The notes beneath the pieces are model-generated. The model was not told the DNA's origin, made no database searches, and saw only the letters and a list, made by a program, of their open reading frames with translations. A stretch of 64,000 nucleotides of DNA from Asterias amurensis (taxonomy: Eukaryota; Echinodermata; Asteroidea; Forcipulatida; Asteriidae): positions 1,736,001-1,800,000 of the forward strand of contig NC_092666.1 of assembly GCF_032118995.1 (NCBI RefSeq), in the 5' to 3' direction. Of the stretch, positions 1 through 11,100 are shown piece by piece. The first letter of the stretch is position 1. Every line of letters begins with the position of its first letter. The position numbers and the translations under genes are program-made.

Positions 1-84
1 AGGTCAGCCCCCATCCCCAGTGCCCTACTTGTGGAGTGGGTCACTTGCGGGCTGGCCCCATGTGCATAACGTCACCACGAGTGG

Positions 85-297
85 GTGAGTGTGATCGTTC
101 GTTTAGCTCTTGTCAGAGCTCACCCGAGTGAGCACCGCGGGGTCGACCCAGGGAAACTAATCGAACGCACCCATATATTGCCTATACAGCTACATTTTGA
201 CGGTGGGGGCGCACCTACTATAAGACTTGATAGTTGGCGTAATATGCTCGTACGAGAAAGGGACTTGATTCAAGTTTATGTGGATGGTCGTTTGTAA
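85..297 (+). other. Unclassified open frame in CpG-rich sequence
   Basis: A 70-codon open frame lies in the first 300 bases, which are visibly richer in CpG than what follows. I do not recognise the product and see no domain motif. A TAA at 67-69 closes the frame upstream, and a GTGAGT donor-like site lies at the start of the frame. It may be a gene edge entering from the left, a repeat fragment, or chance. Confidence 0.12.
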
Positions 298-524
298 GGA
301 GATCTAACAGTGCCATCAGACATGTTTAGATCCTGATATTATTTACTGCAGAATTATGACATCATAAACGTAAGATGATAATTATTATCCTGTATGAGAT
401 CATTTGTGTCGGTATGATATGACGACAGCATAAAGAAAGTGATGCTTGGAGCTTGGTATGGTGTAGATCATGTATTAAGATGAGAAGAGCAGAGTACTGT
501 TCGAAACTTTAAGACACCGGTGTC

Positions 525-770
525 CCCCCCCCCCCCCGGTTAGGGACTTTTCGTTTTCGACAACGGATGGTTCTGCGACGGTAAAGATGACATTTGGCGT
601 CATCTGCGCATGCGTCGGCTTTGAGGACGGTCGTCCCTCAATTTTTACGACAGTACTTGGGATGAATCTTCGTTGTGCTGAAAACGAAAACGTTAAGCTG
701 AACAACCGTCCCTACCACCACCAATACGGCGAACAGACACACTTCTTCTTATAGCGCCCTCTGTTGAATC
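525..770. repeat. C-tract and CpG-rich, partly self-complementary repeat candidate
   Basis: A run of about 16 C is followed by GGTTAGGGAC and TTCGTTTTCG. Near the right side, GAAAACGAAAACG and CCGTCCCTACC read as imperfect reverse complements of these. The layout suggests a degraded inverted-repeat element. The rest of 301-830 shows nothing recognisable. Confidence 0.3.
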
Positions 771-860
771 ATTCTCCTTCAGTCAATGCTAATTTCCCAT
801 GAGGGTCAGACTCTCCGGCGGACATTATTATTTTAATGGGACATCGGATCTTCTTAGATT

Positions 861-862
861 GC

Positions 863-910
<48 letters not shown>

Positions 911-953
911 GAATATTGCTTCCATTTATCTATTTATTTATTTATTTATTTAT
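861..953 (+). repeat. Microsatellites (TTG)n and (TTTA)n
   Basis: About 17 TTG/TGT triplets (861-911) are followed closely by TTTA tetramers (about 928-953). The open frame across them reads as poly-cysteine and is not a gene. Confidence 0.95.
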
Positions 954-1221
954 TAACAAATACTTCTTTTAACCGCGGTTTAACAAACCGATTAAAAGTA
1001 TTTCTCCAACACGTAATAGGACTTTCTTAAGGAAAGTGAACAACTTGTTTGATTGCAAAGATAAAAAAAGAAAATTAATACACAAATAGTAACACCGTGG
1101 TTGTTACCATTGCCCCATCCCCTCCAAGCCACACACACAGCTCCTACGACAAGACATGGATTTAAAACATGAGTTTAACAACAGGGCTTTTAATATTTTC
1201 CCACCAAAGTGTCAGAGCCCA

Positions 1222-1604
1222 TTAAAGACACTGGACACTATTGGTAATTGTCAATAGCCTTCACAGTTGATGTATTTCAACAAATGCATAAACTAAAAAA
1301 ACTGTGAAAGTTGTAGCTCAATCGGTCGTCGAAGTTGCGAAATAATATTACAAGAAAAAACACCCTTAGCACACGAAGTTGCGTGCTTTCAGATGCTTGA
1401 TTTCAAGATCTCAAATTCTAAATCTGAGGTCTTGAAATCAAATTCATGGAAAAATACTTCTTTCTCGAAAACTACATTACTTCAGAGGGAGCTGTTCCTC
1501 GCAATGTTTTATACCATCAACCTCTCCCCATTACTCGTTTACCAAGAAAGATTTTATGCTAGTAATTATTTTGAGTAATTACCAATAGTGTCCACTGCCT
1601 TTAA
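1222..1604 (+). mobile_element. Family A element, TTAA-flanked MITE (copy A1)
   Basis: A non-coding element of about 380 bp runs from TTAAAGACACTGGACAC to GTCCACTGCCTTTAA, so short inverted ends abut TTAA on both sides. A short internal palindrome lies around GATTTCAAGATC/GGTCTTGAAATC. At least 15 whole or partial relatives lie in this window. Confidence 0.85.
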
Positions 1605-2215
1605 AGCAAGCAACAACATTCTACAAGGGCATTCAATTTGTGACCTTCTAAACCAAATAATCAAGATCAAAATCCATTATCCAAAATCCTATCTTTATTA
1701 AATTGCGCCCGGTGGCTGTTTTAAAGGTCAGCAATCAGAAATCAACAAAACACAACCAGGTCGGTCAATGTTTTTCCTTGAAACCACCATCATGACCTGG
1801 TTATAAGAAAGGAAGTCAACTTATTGTATGACTCAATGATAGCTTTGTTAGCGCATTGCTTATAACTGGGATTTGGTGCCGGCGCAAGTTAGTCTTGATC
1901 CAAGACGTCAGTGACACTATATAATTCTCGTATAACGTAACGTGATAACCCGACAGAAGGCGCATATTTCTGTTTGAATCATTTCGTCTATTGACAACTG
2001 TTCTTTATAGCTGGAAGTCAAACCAAAGATACACGTAGAGCAAGCGGGCAATCACGGCGCGCTGGCCTCGGTGGCAAAGCTGGGAATTAATCAATGCGGA
2101 GGTTTTAGAACCAAGACTAGCAGCAAGTATTGCAAAAGTACTGGACTTCAATCTCCCAAATATCACAGATAAAGCATTGTTTTCAACCAGATCAAAGCAG
2201 TTGACACACTTCGTA
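1605..2215. other. No feature recognised
   Basis: Single-copy-looking, AT-rich sequence with no convincing exon, RNA gene or repeat. Confidence 0.5.
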
Positions 2216-2577
2216 TTAAAGGAACACGTTGCCTTGGATCGGTCGAGTTGGTCTTTGAAAAGTGCTTGTAAATGTTTTTATAAAATGCATGGTTAGAAAG
2301 ATGTTGTAAAAGTAGAATACAATGTTCTACACAAATTTGCCTCGAAATTGCGTGGTTTTCGTTTTACTTTGCGAACGGTCGGCCATTTATGGGAGTCAAA
2401 AATTTGACTCTAATAAATGGCCGACCGAGCTTGTCGATGAGGTAAAAGGAAAACCACGCAGTTTCGTGGCATATTTGTGTGGATCATTATTTTCTACTTT
2501 TAAAACCTCTTTCTAACCAATTATATGCATTTCATAACAAGCGGTTTCAAACGCTTTTCAAAGACCAACTCGATCGT
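2216..2577. mobile_element. Family B foldback MITE (copy B1)
   Basis: The element begins TTAAAGGAACACGTTGCC and is palindromic throughout. Its centre is GGCCATTTATGGGAGTC paired with its reverse complement at about 2381-2425. The right end stops at GACCAACTCGATCG and lacks the last ~20 bases seen in the other copies, so this copy is truncated. Confidence 0.85.
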
Positions 2578-3080
2578 GCGATACAAGGGTTTGCAGATAA
2601 CAGTGGATGACGCACACCGCTCCACCCTATTTGCGTTACTAATTAATATAGGTCACTTTTGGTCACTTATTATTTCTCAATGTATGTAGAGGGAATATTA
2701 ATACAAAGTAGCAAAGAGTCCAAAGTATCCCGTGAACTTCCTTAAAAGTTTGATTACATGTGTAGACGTGCCTACTCTTTCAAAGGCAACCAACGTAGGA
2801 AGGCCACAACCAACAACAGGTAAGTCCTGGTTAAGTGTTCGGAAATCATTAAAAAGAATGTCAGATTTATATAATTTTCCATTCAACAACAAATCATTTC
2901 AAACTTAACCATCCAGCTTCATTGTCGTTTATTCTGATAACTGAAATATAATAAAGTCGCATCACCTTAGAGTGATCCCATTCACAATGGATTAGTCCTC
3001 GTCCGTGTTTGTAAAATCAGTTAAGGATAATTGACGTGAAAGTGTAGATTCCTGGATAGAATGTATTAACGAATCTACAC

Positions 3081-3420
3081 TTAAAGGAACATTACTTAAT
3101 TGGTTTATGCTAACAAAACAGTTGCTGGCAGTGTAAGCAGTTTATGTAATCCACCCTAAACATAAACTGACAAACCTGTCGAAGTTTGAGATCGATCGGC
3201 CATCTGGGAGAATAGTGAAAAAACGATGACAAATGTTGCATTGCATCGATGCCAAAACAAAACTGAATAAAACGTGAAATTAGATAATTTATATCTCATC
3301 AAATATTAAATTTCAGACAGAAATATTTCAAGGGATATTTTCTTCTTAGACCGTGTTAGTTTGATATATATCGGTGATCATCACGATGTTTGGTTCTTAC
3401 CAATTCTGTAACCTTTCTTA
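3081..3420 (+). mobile_element. Family F MITE (copy F1)
   Basis: The ends are TTAAAGGAACATTACTTAAT and ACCAATTCTGTAA...TTAA. The interior matches 14536-14920, including GAGATCGATCGGCCATCT and TTTCAGACAGAAATATTTCA. TTAA lies at both ends. Confidence 0.75.
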
Positions 3421-4060
3421 AGAAGTCTTTTATTCTCTGACTTTAACTATTTCCCCCATTAGTTATGAGAAATCAAATTATATGAAACTGTTATAACAGT
3501 TTTAATGAACTGGGTTTTTCAATAGAAACAACACTTAATATTATATAGTTAGTCTATCCAATTTCGTATTCGCTGTCAAACGACCGTTGGTGACATTTGT
3601 ATAATTACTTTACAAAACATATAGGCATACTTTAGTGCTTGCAACATTACCGAGTACAACGTCAGTTTATATACAATAAATTGTTACTAAAAGTGACTTT
3701 TCTAAACTGAAAAATGTTTTTGTAAATTGAAAGATAACTTATTTTCAGCTCTGTTTTGTTGCACTTCATGCTATCTTTTAGTTTTGGAAAAACATTAATT
3801 TTCAAGTTGAACATGTAGATTATGGTACGAATCTACACTTTAATTAAAAAGAATTTGTTTCCCTTGTGGTTTATTATTTGTCGATATCTGAAATAGAAAT
3901 TCGCATCCCGTTATTAAGTGATTTCCTGGTTGCCGTTTACCAGGGTGTATCGTAAACTTTGGTGTAATCTCTTGCTACACGGCAGTTTACGGTTGAATAG
4001 CTTCTTACTGGCAACCTTGAACAAAGATATTGACAAAAAATAGGGAAACCGCAAGTATAG
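3421..4060. other. AT-rich stretch, no feature recognised
   Basis: Strongly AT-rich with scattered TTAA sites. I see no exon, RNA gene or clear repeat boundary. Confidence 0.5.
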
Positions 4061-4170
4061 GGCTAGATATAGCTCAGTTGTTAGAGCGCCGGCACGTTAA
4101 ACTGAAGTTCGTTGGTTCAATATCCGCTCTTATCAATTTTGTCCTTGTTCAACCCAAAGTCTATTATATA
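4061..4170 (+). mobile_element. tRNA-derived SINE, family T1
   Basis: A box-A-like block TAGCTCAGTTGTTAGAGCG and a box-B-like block GTTGGTTCAATATCC are spaced as in a tRNA head. They are followed by the shared tail TTTTGTCCTTGTTCAACCC. The head does not close into a good cloverleaf, so it is a SINE rather than a tRNA gene. Confidence 0.65.
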
Positions 4171-4347
4171 TTCAAAACAATATCAAAATTATTAATGATC
4201 ATTATTTTTTTAAACCATGTAACTCTCGAATCCCGAAATCCACTCCACGGCAGGAGGACTATATTACTTAGCAAACGTAGTTCCTAACTGAAAAAAAAAA
4301 TCTACACATCAAAGTAGATACACATGGTTTTACCGCAGACACTGTCA

Positions 4348-4731
4348 TTAAAGGCAGTGGACACTTTTGGTAATTGTCAAAGACTAGCCTTCACAGTTGG
4401 TGTATCTCAATATAAGCATACAAAAAAAACTGTGAAAATTTGAGCTCAATCGGTCATCGAACTTGCGAGATAATAATGAAAGAAAAAACACCCTTGTCAC
4501 ACAAAGTTGTGTGCGTTAAGATGGTTGATTTCGAGACCTCAAGTTCTAAACTTGAGGTCTCGAAATCAAATTCGTGGAAAATTATTTCTTTCTCGAAAAC
4601 TATGGCACTTCAGAGGGAGCCGTTTCTCACAATGTTTTATACCATCAACCTCTCCCCATAACTCGTCACAAAAAAAGGTTTTATGCTAATAATTATTTTG
4701 GGTAATTACCAATAGTGTCCACTGTCATTAA
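4348..4731 (+). mobile_element. Family A MITE (copy A2)
   Basis: A full-length copy from TTAAAGGCAGTGGACAC to GTGTCCACTGTCATTAA. The internal palindrome GAGACCTCAAG/CTTGAGGTCTC is well kept at about 4533-4567. Confidence 0.9.
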
Positions 4732-4938
4732 GCTTACAATAACAACGGTTTGATTTTGTTTTTACAGACTTTCCACGAGAGATGTAATCAAAGAGAACTA
4801 CCCTATCCTACCTTAGTGACGTCATGGATAAGTATATCACCAACGAACAATGTACGGTTAATGTCTTTGCCTTTTTAAAAGAGAATGACTGTTTACGTTT
4901 GGAAATCACTCATAAAATTAACGGCAGTACAAGTTGAC

Positions 4939-7900
4939 ATGGGAAGAAGCACAGCTAAAGGGGCAGAGGCTACACATGGTATACCCTTCCTTCCCCTTAA
5001 ATATTATAGAAACTTAAAATGTAAACAAATTTCTACCGCCAAATCGACATCAAATCTGGTAATTCATATAGCCCTCACCCCCCACCCCCCTATTTAAATG
5101 TGCAAGAGTCCATTTGGGACGTTGTACCAAAACTCTGCCGTTTGAAAACTGGCAAGGCTTACTGCAATTACACAAGTTATATACAGTCGTTTGACCAGTT
5201 CTGGATCACTTCTTGAATTCACATGGTTTTTTTTTGCAATCTCTTTGATATCTTAAACAAAAAAGTTTATCAGTTTACCTAAACATGTCATAAAACTCAC
5301 CAAGTATTCACTGACAAAAAAAGATTAGTTCTTTTGAAGAGGCTTTGAGAAAAGTATCGTCACCTGTTTGACCAGTTCAGGATCAGTTGAATCTATTCTG
5401 AATCAGTAGAGTGCCCTTTATTGCAAACCCATACTCCCATTCATAAAACTGTCTCTCAAGGACATGACACATCAGAGGTGTGTTGGCATGGACTTGGACT
5501 TCCTTTCTTTAGTGAATGTCATGCAAGTGTCTTCAACAGCAGTGCAAAAACCCAGCGACAAAACCACAAAACAACAGCAAAGGCAAATGAAAAAGTGAAG
5601 CGAACCTAAAAAGCATTATTGACCCCTCCAAGCTTAATTTTCTCACAAAATAAAAAATCTACAAGAATTTGTTGAAGTAATGTTTCTCAAAATCAACTAA
5701 ATAAACTTTCTACTGCAGTAGTATGATTTTACCAGACTTTGTAAGTTAGTGCGGCACCATTTGATGCAATGAGATGTTAAGTGATCCCGAACTGGTTAAG
5801 GGTAAGTTGCCCCCTCAAAGAAGATTTTGATAACTTTGTCTCCTCAAAGAAACAAGATGACTGCACAGTAATTACAGGAATGTTTTTTACACATTCTTAT
5901 CATTTTACATAAATATTTTTTGCCCTGGCACTCCAATTCTAAAGGTAAGAAGTTTTAACAGTGTTTTTCAACCAACATTTTTCAACAAAAAAATGACAAA
6001 TTTTGCAGACAACCTTCAGGAAAACGGCCATAATTTATTTGCTGATGATGTTTGGCACCTTATTTTGGGTTTGTTGGTTTAATGGATGTTAATCTTCACA
6101 TTTATCAACAGAAATTGGTAATAATGAGAAATGATATAATTATTTGGTTATTGCAAAGTTGAAGTGATCCCGAACTGGTCAATGATCCCGAACTGGTCAA
6201 ATGACTGTACCGAGGGATACATTAACTGTATGATATCATTCCCACAGTCGTTTAGATTGTCTACAAATTGTAGTTCACCATTCGAGGGCCCAATTTCATA
6301 GAGCTGCTCAAGCGCAAAATATTGCTTAAGCAAAAAAATCCTTGCTTAGTAAAACCAGATTACCGGCCAAGACTCCACTCAATTGTTATGCTAAGTAAAC
6401 AACAGCTAAATACCAGTCACAAGCAATGTATATGGCATGAAATTTTGGCCAGAACATAATATGTAAAATAAGCGAGCTATTTTCGTGCTTCAGCAATTTT
6501 TTTGCTTAAGCAGCTCTATGAAATAACAATGATATTACTAAAAGACAGACGAAGGCTTGTGTACGAGCATTATGGGAATTCCCTTCTGAAAGCGGATCAG
6601 TCTGTGTTGTAAAAAATCAAGCGGGTAAACAACCTTGCCCTGGCCACTCAAACTTAAACAAAAATAATTGTTTCTCAAGCGCATCCTATAGAGGTCAGGG
6701 TAAAGGGGGTTTATTTACATTCATACACAGAGTTGCCTATGTGTATTAGCCAGATGCTTACAGTGTAACGCACAAAGGGTTTAAAACATAGCAACTTCGA
6801 ATTTAAACAAGTTTCTACCGTTTATACATCGACCTTTACACAATGCTGTAGTTATTAATCATTTTATTTTGCAGTTTCAGAAGTATTCTCCAAACTCAAA
6901 GACGAGCCACTGAAATCGACACACGAAGAATGTTTCTGCAAATACAAAGGTTATTTCTTACCAGGCAATGCAATAGACTGCGTGAAAGATTTGCCAACTT
7001 GGGAAGTTCGATCGGATGACGTGTGGAATCTGTCATACCCCAAAACAGGTAGAAAACCAGAGTCGAAAGCCAAACAAAAGCTCGACCAGAACAAAATGAC
7101 TAAAGACTGTATATTTCTCATTTTTAAAGGCACTGGACAAAAATCATCGTTACCATAAAAACTTACTTGGTAACGGGCAATGGAAGACTGTTGACAGACT
7201 ATACAACATGTAGAAACGGCTCCCTCTGAAGTAACGTAGTTTTTGAGAAATAGGTAATTTCGCACTAAAAAGGCCTCGGACCTGAAGCCTTTTATATGCA
7301 TCTGATCTGAAAGCACACAAACTTGTGCAACAAGGGTGTTTTTCTTTCATTGTTATTTCTTGCAACTTGGATGACCAATTGAGCCCATTTTTTTACAGGT
7401 TTGTTATTGTTATGCATAATATGTTGTGATTTACCAGGATGAGAGTGCTGCATGGTCTTTGACAATTAATGTATTACCGATCGTGTCCAGAGCCTTTAAA
7501 TGTATTGTACGCTTTGAGAAAAGACGTTAGCTTGTAAATATCTAAAATATAACACATTCCTACACACACGGACAAACCCTTGTGCAACACTTCCAGTGTT
7601 TGATAACTTTTAATTGTCAGCCGGTTTTTTTCACCAACAAATTTTCCCGTCACCTTTCAAAAAATGTGTTATTGTACATCCCAGAAATGAAACACAGCTG
7701 CCAGATAGTTTTATAAATCATCTGACATGACTCCGACTTAAAATAATTTCACTTCAAACGTCAGTTCCTTTTTTTGTGTTTGTATGTTTAATATTTGTTT
7801 TTGTTTGACTTGTTTTAACAAGGCTCCACATGGTTGCAAGAAATAATATGTGCCGCAATGTACAACGGAGACTTGAGAAACATGAAGAAACAACACCAGG

Positions 7901-8126
7901 AGATGCGGATGATGTTTCTGGATTTTCATGCACTACCGCCGGAAGAGCTGATAAAACTAAAGGCAAGAAGATTGTGGTTGCACTAGAACTGCAATGCAGT
8001 GGCATACAACTGTGTTGTTAGTGTTTTATCTTGCTTTGAAGCTATACAGCGTCATTTATTTACGACTGTCAGTGCTATTGCGTGTTTTCGTGTTGGTTAT
8101 TATGTTGTTGTTGATGCTGTTTTGAA

Positions 8127-8183
<57 letters not shown>

Positions 8184-11100
8184 GGTTGTGGTTGTGGTTG
8201 TGTTGTTGTTACGTTGTTGATTTTTGTCTTGTTATTAGTTATCGTGGTGTCACGTTTGCTCTGTCGTTTACCAGTGCTTTGCTCTTCTTGTGTACGATAT
8301 TGTTGTTCTGTGTGTTGTTTGTCTTTTCTGGTGGTTGATGGGTGTTGTTTTTATAACTTCTTTTTGTTTTTGTTTTGCAATGTCTGTTAAAATACACCTT
8401 TTATAGACTTGTGTCCTGCTGTTTTCTATACCACAGATACCCATGAAACACAAGATCGCAGACGAGATGACGTCACCACGCATCATCAAGTCACACTTTA
8501 CGGGTCCTCTTCTGCCTCCGCAACTATGGCATAAGAAGCCAAAGATACTTTACATCCTGCGCAACCCAAAAGACCTTGCTGTATCAATGTTTCACTTCCA
8601 GAAGATTGTACTTCAAGTTCCTGAGATTAGAAATCAATCGTTTGCAGAGTTTTTGGACGAAATGATTTCAGGCGAATGTACGCTTCTTAATTATCTTAGG
8701 TGCCATTCATAATAGCCTATGTTTAAAGGAACACGTTGCCTTGGATCGGACGAGTTGGTCTATTAAAAGCGTTTGAAACCGTTTATTATTAAATGCATAT
8801 GGTTAGAAAGATGTTTTAAAAGTAAAATATAATGATCCACACAAGTATCACTCGAAAATGCACGGTTTTCCTTTTACGTCGCGAACTATCACAGTCGGCC
8901 ATTTATGGGAGTCAAAATTTTGACTTCCATAAATGGCCGACCGTGTTAGTCGACAGGGTAAAAAGAAAACCACACAATTTCGAGGCATATTTGTGTAGAT
9001 CATTGTATTCTATTTTTGCAATATCTTTCTAACCATATACATTTTACCACAAACGGTTACAGAACCATTTTCAAAGACCAACTCGACCGATCCAAGGCAA
9101 CGTGTTCCTTTAAAGCCATTATACACTTTCGGAACTGAAAAAAAAAGTTCACAGATTTACAAATAACTTACACGGTTTACAGAAGGTAATGGTAAAAGAC
9201 TTCTCTTGAAATATTATTCCATGAAATGCCTTACTTTTTGAGAAAACATTAAAACAATTATCATTTCTCGACTACGAGAATTACGGATTTATAGTAAACA
9301 CATGTTATGACACGGCGAAACGTGCGGAAACAAGTGTGGGTTTTCCCGTTATTTTCTCCCGACTCCGATGACCGATTGAGCCCAAATTTTCACAGGTTTG
9401 TTATTTTATATGTAAGTTGTGATACACGAAGTGTGGGCCTTGGATATCACTGTTTACCGAAACTGTCAAATGGCTTTAAAATTCGATATTTTTTCGAAAT
9501 TGTGGGTGGGTGGGTCAAAAGAAATAACTGAAAGCCGAAATTCATTTTTTTCTTTTCTTTTTTCTTTACATGATAAACTAAAGATGGCTCCTCGATGTGC
9601 TCGATGTAAGAGTCCTTTGACCTGATAAATCTGCATCATTTGAGGCATTGCTTTGTTCTTTAGTTAATGGAGTATTGTGAAGTAAATCAATATTTTAAAG
9701 ATCGACATTTGGGGTGGGTGGGTGGATCCGAACAATTTCGAAAGAAATTGAAATTTTTTAACATTGACTATTATGAATGGCCGATATGTTTTAAAAATGG
9801 GCTACTCTGGAAACCAACTAGTTCGCTTTAAAAAAAATTGCATAATGACCTCTGAATTCCAAACTTTACACCGGGAGACTGTGAAGCGCTAGGTGTCAGC
9901 AGACTTTACCACCTTTATCAGTTTTACTGTACCTACTTTTATATCAAATACGGACTGAACACGTCTCTCTCTTGTCGTGTGCGTATACGATAATGCCAGA
10001 ATTTATCGTGTACGTACACGTTAAGAGAGGTTTTCATTTTTTAAGTGGCGGCAATACGCTTTCGTAACAAATCAACCAATCGCACTTCATGCTCCAACCT
10101 TTTAACCTGGTTCTATTTCTTCCTAGTGTGGTACGGTCCGTGGTGGGAACACTACTTGTTTTTTTGGAAGAAGCGACACGAGAGCAACGTTCTCCTTCTC
10201 CGGTTTGAGGACACGAGGCGGGTGAGTCTCATTACAGAGCAGTAGACTGGGCTCAATTTCATAGCGCTGGTGACCGGTAAGCACTATGTCATGCCATAGG
10301 GTCCTTACTCTATGGTCATGCCTACTGCTGCAGAAACATTTGCCAGTGCAAGCGTATTTCACACGCAAGCAGAAAAATTAGCCTGGGCCATTATTGCGCG
10401 CTCACCATGGGTTCACACTGTGACATTTTCGTCCAGTAAAATCACGATAATGTTAGCACGGCTTTTCGTGTGCTGGTTTTAGCGTTATGAAATGGATATC
10501 GCACAGTAAGCAGAAAATCGGCTGCTTAAAGCATTTCAATGAAATTGGGCCCGATCTCCTGTCTTTATCCTTGGAACAGGTATTGCTTCTCAGAACCAGT
10601 GATTTCATAAGATACAATTACCACATTGAAGTCATTGGTCCGGGAAAAAGCTTGGTTGCGCTACCAGTTATTAATCTAGTGTTTAATCTCGTCCTAGACG
10701 CCCTCCATCCAGTGGATGAGACTGAGGAGGCCACAGGGTTAGACTGGTCCCCCCCCCCCACCCCCGTCTTTATCCGCAAGGATAAATACAGGTACTAGCT
10801 TTTCAGAACTAGTGATTTCATTGGATACAATGATTTCATTGGATAAACGTGCAGTGACGTAAGCTTTACATTATCTGAGTTTTTATTGGTCCGAAGTGAT
10901 GTGGGTGCAGCCGACAAACATCTCCTCGGACCAATCAAAAACACATATACGGAAAGCTTACTTTCAGTCGTCATCATGCTGTGTGCTGCCAGTGCATGTA
11001 CAATCGCTAGTTAGGTATGTAAGATTTGATTGCATCTCCATGTGAAATTGAATGAAGAGTGATTATAGACGGGGATTGACGTAGGCTCAACGGCCGCAGC

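Noticed and set aside
836-1030. Cysteine-rich peptide gene
   Set aside because: The cysteines are one reading of a (TTG)n microsatellite.
7738-8021. Frames overlapping sulfotransferase exon 3 on the other strand
   Set aside because: They are shadows of the exon, which is fixed by family motifs and intron phases.
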